Below, piece after piece: positions 1-9,497 of a stretch of 64,000 nucleotides of DNA. This DNA comes from Haematobia irritans (Eukaryota; Arthropoda; Insecta; Diptera; Muscidae). The translations under genes and the position numbers were made by a program. Positions within the stretch are counted from its first letter, which is position 1. The number at the start of each line of letters is the position of its first letter. The notes beneath the pieces were generated by a model, which saw nothing but the letters and a program-made list of their open reading frames with translations, had not been told where the DNA came from and ran no database searches. The DNA is taken from positions 148,918,473-148,982,472 of the forward strand of contig NC_134399.1 of NCBI RefSeq assembly GCF_050003625.1, read 5' to 3'.

Positions 1-1140
1 TTAGTATGCCACTAATATTAAGCCCATTACTAAAAAAGAGAAAATCGTTAAATTAGTGTGGGTAATAAATACAAATTTGTAAAAATCGAACAATATTCTT
101 ATGTAAGAGCTACAAGTACGTATAAGTACGATCGGCTAGTACACCAAAATTTGAAATTTGAGTAACATTGGTTAATAAATAAGAGTACTATGGCCAAATT
201 TGGAGCGATGCATATATATGGAAGCTATATCTAAATCTGAACCAATTTGCATAATATTTTGCGGGTTTGATTAATACCACAAAAGGTTACCTTGTACAAG
301 ATTTGAGTGAGATCAGTTACGAAATGAAGCCTGTATGGTCAAACATAAGGTTATAAGGGTGAATTTTTCAAAATCGGGCGATACATATATGGGAGCTATA
401 TCTAAATTTGAACCGATTTCGATGAAATTTTGCACATATAGTTAGTACTATAGAGGACTGGATCTAGCCAACTTTTAGTAAGATCGGTTAATAAATAAGG
501 GTTTTATGGCCAAATTTAGAAAAATCGGGCGGTACATATATATATATAGCTATAGCTAAATCTGAACCGATATCGATGATTTTTTGCATGTATAGTTAGT
601 GCTATAGAAGATTATATTTAGCCAACTTTGAGTAAGATCGGTTGATAAATAAAGGTTTTGTGGCCAAATTTGGGAAAATCGGGCGATACATATATATGAG
701 AGCTATATCTAAATCTGAACCGATTTAGATGAAATTTTGCAGACTTGAAGGGCGATGGAAAAGATTACCTTTTGCCAAATTTGGTGATGATCCGTTTGAA
801 AAAACGCGCAACGTGACCCCATTTGTCGAAATCGGGCGATACATATATATGGGAGCTATATCTAAATTTGATCCGATTTCTTCCAAATTCAATAGCGTTC
901 GTCCTTGTGTCCAAAAAACTCCCTGTACCAAATTTCATCAAAATCGGTCAATAATTGCGACCGGAATCCTGTGAACAACAAATACATGGACAGACGGACG
1001 GACGGACACCAAGCGCTAGATCGACTCAGGAGGTGATCGGTATATATTTTATGGGGTCTAAAATCAATATTTCTGGTAGGCACATTTTTTGGCCGATCAA
1101 ACTTATTATACCCTGACCACTATGTGGTTTAGGGTATAAT
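1..1140 (+). mobile_element. F1 DINE/Helentron-like element with ~153-bp tandem monomers
   Basis: The block consists of degenerate monomers with ATCGGGCGATACATAT starting near 374, 525, 679 and 832 (steps 151, 154, 153). Each contains TATGGGAGCTATA and GAACCGAT. It ends in a cap: GACGGACGGACGGAC (near 995), GATCGACTCAG (near 1020), TTATGGGGTCT, and a terminal palindrome TATACCCT...AGGGTATA around 1107-1138 that holds an inner ACCAC/GTGGT stem. The left end is cut by the window edge. A second copy lies inverted at 16738-17962. No protein-coding capacity. The DINE/Helentron placement is inference from architecture. Confidence 0.75.
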
Positions 1141-1280
1141 GATAGCTATAAATTCAGCATTGCATACACACACTTAAAACAGTCGACTTAATTCTATAAA
1201 AATTTAAAAAGGTCAATATCAGTCGGTTATTCATGAGAACATAGGTTTAGCAGACTGGGAAAATTGGGTCTTTTTTTATA

Positions 1281-2580
1281 AAGGGTGATACGGTCACAAT
1301 TTGGTCAATATAAACTTGACGTATTTCTTTCAATTTTGCATTCAAAAAACCTGAACACCCCTCATTTTGAAGGTGTGTGTGTAGAATGTTGCTCCTATTT
1401 TGATTTTGGAATTCACTCTTCAGTTGTCAAAATGCCGTCCAAGCAAGAAGAGCAGCGTATCAAAATTTTGCTCGCGCATCGCGAAAATCCGAGCTACTCG
1501 CACGCAAAGCTGGCAAAATCGCTAAAAGTTGCCAAATCAACCGTTACAAATGTAATGAAAGTGTTTGGGGAACGTTTGTCGACAGCCAGGAAGTCTGGAT
1601 CGGGGGGAAATCGAAAACCGGAAGCCGCTGAGACGACAAAGAGAGTTGCCGGTAGTTTCAAGCGAAACCCTAACCTCTCTCTCCGAGATGCCGCAAATAA
1701 GCTGGGTGTATCGTCTACAACCGTGCATCGAGCCAAAAAACGAGCCGGACTATCGACTTACAAGAAGGTAGTGACTCCAAATCGCGATGATAAACAAAAT
1801 ACGACGGCCAAAGCGCGATCCCGGAGGCTGTACACGACGATGCTGACGAAGTTTGACTGCGTGGTAATGGACGACGAAACCTACGACGAAATCTACGTCA
1901 AAGCCAACTACAAGCAGCTTCCGGCATAGGAGTTTTATACGGCAAAAGGAAGGGGAAAGGTAGCAGATATTTTCAAGCACATAAAACTGTCAAAGTTCGC
2001 AAAGAAATATCTGGTTTTGGCAAGCCATCTGTACCTGTGACTTGAAAAGCAGCATTTTCATAGCTTCCGGGACTGTCAACCAAGAAATTTACGTGAAAGA
2101 GTGTTTGAATAAACGTCTGCTGCCTCTCCTGAAGAAACACGGTTGTTCCGTACTGTTTTGGCCGGATTTGGCATCTTGCCGTTACGGTAAAAAGGCCATG
2201 GAGTGGTACGCCGCCAACAACGTGCAGGTGGTTCCCAAGGACGAGAACCCTCCCAACACGCCAGAGCTCCGCCCAATTGAGAAATACTGGGCTATTGTCA
2301 AGCGGAACCTAAAGAAGACCAAAAAACTGCTAAGGACGAGCAGCAGTTCAAGGCAAACTGGCTTTCAGCGGCGAAGAAGGTGGACAAGGTGGCTGATGGC
2401 AGGTGTCAAGCGTGAGGCCCGGCAATTCGGATTTGGAAAAGCGAAAGCCTAACTAAATATTTTTCCTGAATTTTATACTAATTGAACTTGAAAAAGAAAT
2501 TTAATTTGATTTTTTAAATAAGCGATTTCACCGATTTACACGCGTTTTCCCTTGACCATATTTTGACCGTATGACCCTAC
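1281..2580 (+). mobile_element. DD37E Tc1/mariner-type element, copy A
   Basis: The left TIR begins AAGGGTGATACGGTCACAAT directly after a TA (1279-1280). The right end carries TTTTGACCGTATGACCCT, the inverse of the TIR with point changes, so the right-hand TA is no longer clear. The element is about 1.3 kb, the same size as copies C and D. It sits about 140 bp beyond the F1 cap. Confidence 0.88.
1432..2452 (+). pseudogene. DD37E transposase, copy A (broken)
   Basis: Cut-and-paste transposase of the Tc1/mariner superfamily, about 340 aa when intact. The start ATG (1432) is chosen because all copies share MPSKQEEQ there. Visible parts are an N-terminal helix-turn-helix (SHAKLAKSLKVAKSTV), a second one (LSLRDAANKLGVSSTTV), the first catalytic Asp in VVMDDETY, the second in FWPDLAS and the Glu in RPIEKYW, 37 residues later. 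That spacing defines the DD37E group known from mosquitoes (ITmD37E). Breaks: a 12-base insertion after DDET, a CAG-to-TAG stop near 1927, an extra base and a stop near 2015-2040, one missing A near 2326 and an 11-base loss near 2394. It cannot make an active enzyme. Confidence 0.88.
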
Positions 2581-2991
2581 CTCAATTACTTCAAGAGCTT
2601 ATTCTGAAAACTTGATTTTTGAATTGTGGCCTTATTGTGTGAGATAAAATACAAAAAAGAACCCGTAAAATATCAGCAATAGTTTTTGTATAAATGTCCA
2701 TTTACAGGAAACATACAGTACAAGAATTGTCTAAAATGTTCATATTTTTCGTTTATTGTTAAAGAAGTTTATAAAAATGTATTTAGACCTCACCAATATG
2801 AACAATATTTACAGCTTATGTTATTTACATTAAAGCCTCTACCCTAAAATAACATCGAGAATTAATCGAAACTACGTGGGAAAATAGAATTTGGTATCTT
2901 TTTCGAATGTCCTTGTAATGTCCACCGATGTGAAAGGGTTAAAGATTGTATTGAGTGCGACTTCTTTAAAATAATGAAATTTTTAGGGAGT
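2581..2991. other. AT-rich stretch, nothing recognised
   Basis: No coding pattern, tandem repeat or match to the repeat families of this window is visible. It probably belongs to old intron or intergenic sequence. Confidence 0.4.
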
Positions 2992-3113
2992 TAATCTATA
3001 ATTATATATAGCCCCCATATAAACCGATCCCCAGATTTGACCTCCGGAGCCTCATAGATGAGCAAAATTCATCCGATCCGGTTGAAATTTGGTACGTGGT
3101 GTTAGTATATGGT

Positions 3114-4195
3114 TTAGTTACGGTCACAGTTCGGTCCTCAAAATAATGCCAGATGTTCCTAACGTAGTGGATTACACATTGGCGAGTCCACTTTTCGACA
3201 AAAAGTTTGAGACTCTAATTCCCAACAGTGAGGCGTGGTGTACACGGACCCCGGGGAATAAAAGATATATAGATTTCTACACTGATGGCTCCAAATTGGA
3301 TGGCCAAGTGGGTTTCGGTGTATATTCTAAAGATCTGGAACTTGGAATAGCGAAAAGATTACCTGATCACTGTAGTGTTTTTCAGGCTGAAATATTAGCA
3401 ATAAGAGAAGTGGTGAATTGGCTGAGAAGTAATGCTCCAAGCAATATTGGCATTAATATATACTCAGAAAGTCAACCTGCAATAAAATCCTTGGACTCTG
3501 TGTTCCTCAACTCGAAAACGGCCATCGACTGCCGCAAATCTCTCAATGAGATGGCTGAGCAGCACAATATTCACCTAATATGGGTGCCTGACCATAGGAA
3601 CATACCGGGGAACTGCGAAGCAGATGAGCTTGCAAGGCTAGGAACTACCTTACATATTCCAGGGGAACTAGAATCTGTTGGTATGCCTCTGGCTACCTGC
3701 GAGCTCTTACTGCGTGAGAAGGCTGTCATGATGGCAAATGTTCGATGAGAGAATTGTAAGGGTTGTAACGAGACCAAGCAAATATGGCCCCATTTTAACT
3801 TAAACCGCACACTAGATATGCTAGTGTTCTCGAGACGCCAGACATCACTCCTGATATCTGCTATAACGGGTCGCTGCCTGATAGGCGATTTTGCAAAAAC
3901 TATTGGTGCGAAGTATAATGACTACTATATGAGCTGTCATGATGCGGAGGAAAAGGAATCAATAAAACACCTCTTGTGTGAGTGTCCTGCATTTTGTGTA
4001 AGGCGTAAGCAAATTTTAGGGGCATATAGCTTCAGATTACTGGCGGACCTGGAAAACATTAACTTAAGCAGTCTGCTTAATACTAGAAGTGCCCATATGT
4101 AATAGGTACTTTTAGTTAGTGTGGTATCACAATGGACTGAATAGTCTAAGTGAGCCTAAATCTTAATCAGGCTGCCACTTTAACCTAACCTAACC
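3114..4195 (+). mobile_element. 5'-truncated Jockey-like LINE insertion
   Basis: The insert is flanked by direct repeats TAGTATATGGT (3103-3113 and 4196-4206), an 11-bp target-site duplication in the F2 monomer. It ends in an (AACCT)n tail. A 5'-truncated body, tandem tail and TSD are the marks of target-primed reverse transcription. The last 80 bases match the tail of the SINE copies in this window. Confidence 0.85.
3116..4102 (+). pseudogene. LINE ORF2 C-terminus: RNase H domain and Cys/His tail, one nonsense codon
   Basis: The frame begins near VLKIMPDVPNVVDY and contains an RNase H domain. Visible parts are DFYTDGSKLDG (first Asp), VFQAEILAI (Glu), IYSESQPAI (a Glu where SDSQ is usual) and WVPDHRNIPGNCEADELAR (last Asp). 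After TGA at 3746-3748 the same frame runs on to a TAA at 4102 with the Cys/His region CHDAEEKESIKHLLCEC. The TGA looks like a TGG Trp codon mutated once. In Jockey/I-clade LINEs, ORF2 encodes endonuclease, reverse transcriptase and sometimes RNase H; the first two are missing here through 5' truncation. An earlier ATG at 3089 lies in flanking F2 sequence and is not the element's own start. Confidence 0.82.
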
Positions 4196-4390
4196 TAGTA
4201 TATGGTCTTTAACAAACATGCCAAAATTGGTCCATATCGGTCCATAATCCTATATAGCCCCCATATAAACCGATCCCCAGATTTGGTTTCTACGCAATCC
4301 ATGATGGAGGGTACAGATTCGGCCTGGCCGAACTTACGGCCGTATATACTTGTTAAAATTTCATTAGTTTAAAGAGATTTGTCCTTATTA

Positions 4391-4432
4391 GTGGGTAAGT
4401 GAGCCTGAAACTTAATAGGGCTGCCGCTTTAC
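4391..4432 (+). mobile_element. LINE 3'-tail fragment
   Basis: GTGAGCCTGAAACTTAATAG and GGCTGCCGCTTTA repeat the 3' end of the LINE at 4140-4180 in a slightly different form. It is a short remnant with no coding content. Confidence 0.55.
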
Positions 4433-4433
4433 A

Positions 4434-4589
4434 TTGAAAAAAAAATATTTACGTAATATTAGGTTATATCACATAAATATTTTTAAATAAAGTAAATATT
4501 TAGGTTATATCACGTAAATATTTTTACACTGAAAAAAATATTTACGTGATATTAGGTTATATCACGTAAATATTTTTTTTCAGTGTAAA
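4434..4589. mobile_element. Palindromic CACTGAAAAAA mini-MITE cluster
   Basis: 4523-4589 is a nearly perfect 67-bp inverted repeat: TTTACACTGAAAAAAATATT ... AATATTTTTTTTCAGTGTAAA, with ACGTGATAT/ATATCACGT at the centre. Degenerate pieces of the same unit precede it (4434-4520). The ends match the MITE family seen at 39253, 39854, 58350 and 62303. Confidence 0.7.
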
Positions 4590-4614
4590 TTACAATTTGA
4601 CTTTATTTCATTTC

Positions 4615-6425
4615 ATACGAAAGGCATCCCATAGGATAGACTATAATAATAAATCCATAAAAAAATTTCTAACATTCCAGTAACCTTTGACCCTTTTCCT
4701 TAATCAGTGGTTCAAAACCTTCGGCTACCAACACAGACACACATTTAGCTTGAATTCATTTACCCTTTGTTACGGGCATAGTAGTCGAAGAATTCGCATG
4801 ATATAATTTTCATAATTTAGATAACGAACTTAATTAGATATTAACGTACGTTTATGGAAATATGTATTGCTGTTATGTTGCTCCAACTGCGTTGTTGGAT
4901 GGCATACAAATATATGTACATATTCATATACAAAACTACTATAATGTGCACAGCATGTTGTCATTAAAAATCAACAATGAAGTGAATAAAGTCTGTAAAA
5001 TATATTGTCTATTGAATGTATTTTAATTTTTAGATTATTTCAGATATATTTAGACAGAATGGTTCATTGTAATTCGCAAGAACGGCTGCATCGAGGCTGT
5101 GGAAATGTTTAAATAAATTGGAAAAATAACTTACATAATTTACACTTATAAATTAGGTTACATACTAAATTCTGAAATAAGATAATATTTTCTTACCAAA
5201 GGGTTCATTGCCTCAAAAAGGTTAGGTTAGGTAGGTGGCAGCCCTATGTATCAGGCTCACTTAGACTATTCAGTCCATTGTGATACCACATTGGTGAACT
5301 TCTCTCTTATCACTGAATGCTGCCCGATTCCATGTTAAGCTCAATGACAAGGGACCTCCTTTTTAAAGCCGAGTCCGAACGGCGTTTCACATTGCAGTGA
5401 AACCATTTAGAGAAGCTTTGAAACCCTCAGAAATGTCACCAGCATTACTGAGGTGGAATAATCCACCGCTGAAAAACTTTTTTGGTGTTCGGTCGAAGCA
5501 GGAATTGAACCCACGACTTTGTGGTATGCGAGGCGGGCATGCTAACCATTGCACCACGGTGGCTCCCGTGGTGCAATGGTTGTTAAATTTTTGGTTATTT
5601 GGAATGTTTATGAAATCAATTTTCAGCTTTTTCAATAATCAACTTTTTCTCTTCGAATTTGGACATTTTGAAAAGTCCTCCTCTTACACCATATGTTATT
5701 TATGGAAAGTCCAAACTTTTCTAGCGTTTGACCTTGATTTATTTGATCCGGAAAGCACATAAACCCATTAGATGGTCTATAATAATAAATCCATTAAAAA
5801 TTACCAAAAATTACATTAACCTTTGACCCTTTGCCTCAATCTATGGATCAAACCATTCGACTGACAATACAGGCATACAACCAGCTTGAATTAATTTGCC
5901 CTTTGTTACGGACATATGTAGTAGTAAAAGAATTTGCATCATAATTTAGATAACGAACTTAATTAGATATTAACGTACGTTTATGGAAATATTGCTGCTA
6001 TGTTGCTCCAATTGTGTTGTTAGATGGGATAAATATATCTACATATTGAAAGCAATTAAAAACGATTATAATGTGCGCTGCATGTTGTCATTAAAAATCA
6101 ACAGTGAAGTGAGTGAAGTCTGCAAAATTTATTGTGTATGAAATTTGTGTTTAATTTATTGATTATTTTAGACATTAAAGAAATTTATATAAAAAAGGAA
6201 ATTGTTGCAATTTTTCGACTGGCTTGAGGTCATACATAAATGAAAAATGCTGGCTTAATTATTTTTCATTGCTTTATTATTGAAATATTGCTATTTCGGA
6301 TATTTCGATACACCTTTTTATTTATGAATTTGGCTAGCAATTAATTTGAAATAAGATAACAGTTTCTTTATCAACTTTTTAAAATGTTTATAAAATTAAT
6401 TTTCAGTTTTTTCAAAAATTAATGT
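4615..6425. repeat. Direct tandem duplication of non-TE sequence (two ~0.7-1.0 kb copies)
   Basis: Copy 1 (4615-5645) and copy 2 (5755-6425) align from AGACTATAATAATAAATCC / GGTCTATAATAATAAATCC through to AATGTTTATRAAATYAATTTTC. Most of the alignment is moderately diverged, but about 50 bp around AGATATTAACGTACGTTTAT is identical (4812-4862 and 5941-5991). Copy 1 is interrupted by a SINE; copy 2 is not. No ORF is shared, so this is duplicated noncoding DNA. Confidence 0.75.
5221..5567 (-). mobile_element. tRNA-headed SINE, copy 1
   Basis: It reads on the minus strand: a tRNA-like head (GGTGCAATGGTTAGCATGCC, then box B as GGTTCAATTCC), a body with CCACCTCAGTAATGCTGG, and the LINE-like tail ACTGAATAGTCTAAGTGAGC ending in (AACCT)n. 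About 345 bp is the full length in this window. Just beyond the head an inverted piece of the head repeats (5566-5581). Confidence 0.85.
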
Positions 6426-6495
6426 TGCGATTTAGTATTCGGAATAGTTTACAGCACCACTTTCATGTCATCAGAAATATTAAACAAGTACTGAA

Positions 6496-6789
6496 ATTAT
6501 AAAGTCGGACGGGACCGACTATATTATACCCTTCACCACTTTATATACCAACATTTATGATAGCATCTGAAGTCCATAAAAATTTTTGGGAGCTATATTT
6601 AAACGATTTATATTCCCGAATTTATAATATGTTATTCACCGATAGTTTGCACAAACATGTATATGAGAATTGTATATAAATCTGACCCTTTTAGATGAAA
6701 TTTAGCACAACGAGAATATCAGTTTTAATCTTTTAAAAAAACATAAAATCAATTGGACTAAAATCTCGTCAATATCGGGTGTATAATAT
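6496..6789 (+). mobile_element. F1/F4-type terminal fragment
   Basis: It begins with the hairpin-end signature AAGTCGGACGGGACCGACTA followed by TATTATACCCTTCACCACTT, then degenerate monomer sequence with GGGAGCTATATTTAAA. It is interrupted at 6791 by a Tc1-like element. Confidence 0.6.
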
Positions 6790-6790
6790 A

Positions 6791-7383
6791 CAGTGCCAGA
6801 CATAAGCATGTGCTGTGCCACCCTTAACCACATTGTGCTTAGGGTATCTACGCAAAAATGTGCTTACCTGTAATATTGATTTTAAGCTCCACTAAATATA
6901 TACCGACCGATTCAGAACCTTCTCCTGAGTCGGTTTACCTCTTGGTGTCCGTCCGCCTGATGGCGTATTTGTTGTTTGCAATATTCAGGCCACTATTATT
7001 AACCGATTTTGATGAAATTGGGTACTGTTTTAATGGAAGAATGGAGGAATATGGGTACAAATAAAACAAAAATAATCAATTCATTGTCTAGGATGCTTGA
7101 TGCTGTTATTAAACAAAAATGTATGCCCAAAAAGTACTAAATGTACAAAAAAAAAATAATTTAGAACTATCTGTGCCAATACATTTGTTCCTCAAAAAAT
7201 ATGCCTCTTTGTTTTTATAATCTAAATATTGAAAGAACAAAACTTTTTCTAAAATAAAAAGTGATCTACATATATTCTTAATGCAAATTAAAATATTTTT
7301 TAATTTTAAATAGCTTCATATCACTTTTAAACTATGTTTTTAAACAAAATTGTTTGGTGTGTCAATACTTATGTGCGTCACTG
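6791..7383. mobile_element. Non-autonomous Tc1-like element, TA-flanked
   Basis: The left end TACAGTGCCAGACATAAGCA and the inverse of the right end (ATACTTATGTGCGTCACTGTA region) form imperfect TIRs of about 30 bp with TA on both sides (6789-6790, 7384-7385). The inside contains a piece of F1 cap (6856-7045: ACCGACCGATTCAGAACC, GTCCGTCCGCC) and AT-rich filler. No transposase frame remains. Confidence 0.6.
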
Positions 7384-7385
7384 TA

Positions 7386-7945
7386 AGTAATTTTAATATT
7401 TTTTCCCAAATGGGGTATACATGGGAGCTGCATCTAAAACTGAACTAATTTGTACCAAATTTTACACAATTAGCTTTGCCCACTGTAGTCATACGAGTGT
7501 GAATCACGCGAAAGATATATGGGAGCTATACTAAATCTGAACCGATTTCAAACAAAATTGTCAACTTGACGATAATATTAATTGTACTACTTGTGCAAAA
7601 TTTTAAGCAAATCTGGCAAAACTATGGCTTGACGTGCCGGACGAAAGATGTATATGTGAGCTATATCTAAATCTGAACCGATATTTTGCAAGTTTTAAGC
7701 GACCCACAAAACATTTGGCTGTGCGAAATTTTACGAAGATTGGTTGATAAATATGTCAATTATGACCAGATAGGTGATAAATATATTCTATATATATATA
7801 TACCTCAACCGATTTTTTTCCAAAACCAATAGTTTTGGACTACGCCAAATTTGAGAACGATCGCACTTGCGAGCCGGACTTGTATAGATAAACAGACGGA
7901 CATCGCTAAATCGGCTCAGCATTCAATTCTAAGACTTTTAACAGA
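7386..7945 (+). mobile_element. F4-type repeat fragment
   Basis: Degenerate monomers with GGGAGCTATACTAAATCTGA and ACGAAAGATATATGGGAGC at 7424, 7522 and 7657 (shortened spacings) lead to a worn cap: AACAGACGGACATCGCTAAA followed by TCGGCTCAG. Confidence 0.6.
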
Positions 7946-7953
7946 TTCACTAT

Positions 7954-8143
7954 CACCGTGGTGCAATGGTTAGCATGTCCGCTTTCATACAAAGGATCAA
8001 ATGGGTTCAATCCCAGTTTCGACCAAACACCAAAAACTCTTTCGGTTTCATTCTTTGGCTGAGTGTTTCTAAGCTTCTCTAAGTGGTTTCACAGTAAAGT
8101 GAAACACAACGAACTAAATAGTCTAAGTGAGCCTGAAACTTTC
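7954..8143 (+). mobile_element. SINE copy 2 (internally deleted)
   Basis: The head CACCGTGGTGCAATGGTTAG and box B GGGTTCAATCCC are present. Most of the body is missing, and the tail resumes at CTAAATAGTCTAAGTGAGCC. It is more diverged than the other copies. Confidence 0.75.
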
Positions 8144-8194
8144 AAAAAACACAGAAAAAAAAAATAAAAAAAAAAAAAAACAATTAAGGAAGGT

Positions 8195-8756
8195 CTAAAG
8201 TCGAGCGGGGCCGACTATATAATACCCTTCACCACTTTGTAGATCCACATTTCCGATGCCATATCAAATCCGTCAAATGTGTTGGATGAAAGGTGTTTGT
8301 CCCAAATACATACAAAAATTCTGACTCGATCTGAATTTGTTAGACTTCTACGAAATCTATAGATTTAAAATGTAAGTCGGCTAATACTCTCGGGTGGAAC
8401 ACTATGTTAGTAAAAACAAGCATATAAAGCAGTAAGTTCGGCCGGGCCGAATCTTAAATACCCACCAAATTGTAGTTTCCTGTGAACATTTCAGGGGGAT
8501 TTGATGGCAAGCAGATCAGTTCAACCAGTACACTTCCCGAAGATAAATTCAAAGATTTTAACAATGAAGACTAGATCAGATTCTGGATTTATAAGAACCA
8601 TATTTGTTTGAGTTTTAGAGGAATCATAAACATCGTGTGCAAGTGTGCAAGAAAACGATGAAATAACGCCTTGCTGGTATTTTGGCCATCTTTGCCGAAA
8701 TCAGAAAACAAATATATATGGGAGATGTATCTAAATCTTAACCGAAAACAATCTTT
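8195..8756 (+). mobile_element. Terminal fragments of F4 and F3 elements
   Basis: 8195-8400 starts with AAGTCGAGCGGGGCCGACTA and TAATACCCTTCACCACTTTG. 8411-8680 is an F3 hairpin end (AAGTTCGGCCGGGCCGAATC, TTAAATACCCACC) whose following bases match 21790-21970. Neither has coding content. Confidence 0.65.
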
Positions 8757-9182
8757 TCTGGCTAATTGCATTCCCTCACATCTTTCTCACTTCCACGAGG
8801 TTTTTTAGTTCTTAGCGCCTTTTTCTGTAATACAAACAATGTAGAAGAAGTTAAACGATTTTATAAATTTTTAAAATGTTACCTTTCGCCTGGACGGAGA
8901 ATCGAACCGCGGACCATGTAATTTGTAAGCCAGCACACTATCCACTGAGCTACGTAGCTCTTATTGTCATCAATAGCTAACTATCCATATAAGTTATATT
9001 AATATAGCATAGCTTGGGGCACTCACGAACCGATTAAACAAACTTTATTTAATAGAAAAAATTTTGTAACAAACGAATTTTTTTGGTGATAAAAGTTTAA
9101 AATTTTCGAAGAAATTCAAAAAACTCTAACAAAAGAAAAACGTTTTTGGTACACGTTTTCCAAACGTTTTTTTTTCTTTGCG
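8757..9182. repeat. tRNA-module repeat R5, copy 1 (partial)
   Basis: It matches 13690-14428 and 59440-60085 in CCCTCACATCTTTCTCACTT, the minus-strand tRNA-like module at 8884-8960 (box B complement GAATCGAACC, then CCACTGAGCTACGTAG), and the right end ACACGTTTTCCAAACGTTTT. The second, plus-strand tRNA-like module found in the other copies is absent here. Confidence 0.65.
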
Positions 9183-9183
9183 T

Positions 9184-9497
9184 GTAGATATCGGGCGAGA
9201 TATATATATATATATATATGGGAACTATATCTAAAACTGAACCGATTTCTACCAAAACCAATTGGGTTCTATTCTGAACCAAAACACATAATTTTGTAAA
9301 TTTGAAGTCGATTGGATTTAATTTGCCACCTAGACTTCACACAGACAGACGGACCGAAAGACGGAATCGACTCAGAGACCGGCCCTGAGCAATATTGCCA
9401 AAGACATCATATGTCTATCTCGTCTCCTTCTGGGTGTTGCAAATATATGCACTAACTTGTAATACCCTGTTCCACAGTGTGGCGCAGGGTATAAAAA
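9184..9497 (+). mobile_element. F4 terminal piece with cap
   Basis: One monomer start (GATATCGGGCGAGATATAT with a TA microsatellite) leads to the cap: CAGACAGACGGACC, GGAATCGACTCAG, and the terminal palindrome TACCCTGTTCCACAGTGTGG ... CAGGGTATA. Confidence 0.65.

Larger units (their letters stand above)
2992..4354 (-). mobile_element. F2 element fragment split by a LINE insertion
   Basis: Two pieces of one F2 repeat (2992-3113 and 4196-4354) flank a LINE fragment. Monomer hallmarks are CCCCCATATAAACCGATC and GATCCGGTTGAAATTTGG. The right end shows the terminal module: CATGATGGAGGGTAC, then the hairpin TTCGGCCTGGCCGAA, then ACGGCCGTATATACTTGTT. Confidence 0.75.

Noticed and set aside
5221..5236. 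Telomere-like TTAGG repeats
   Set aside because: Only two to five units, always at the end of SINE or LINE tails.
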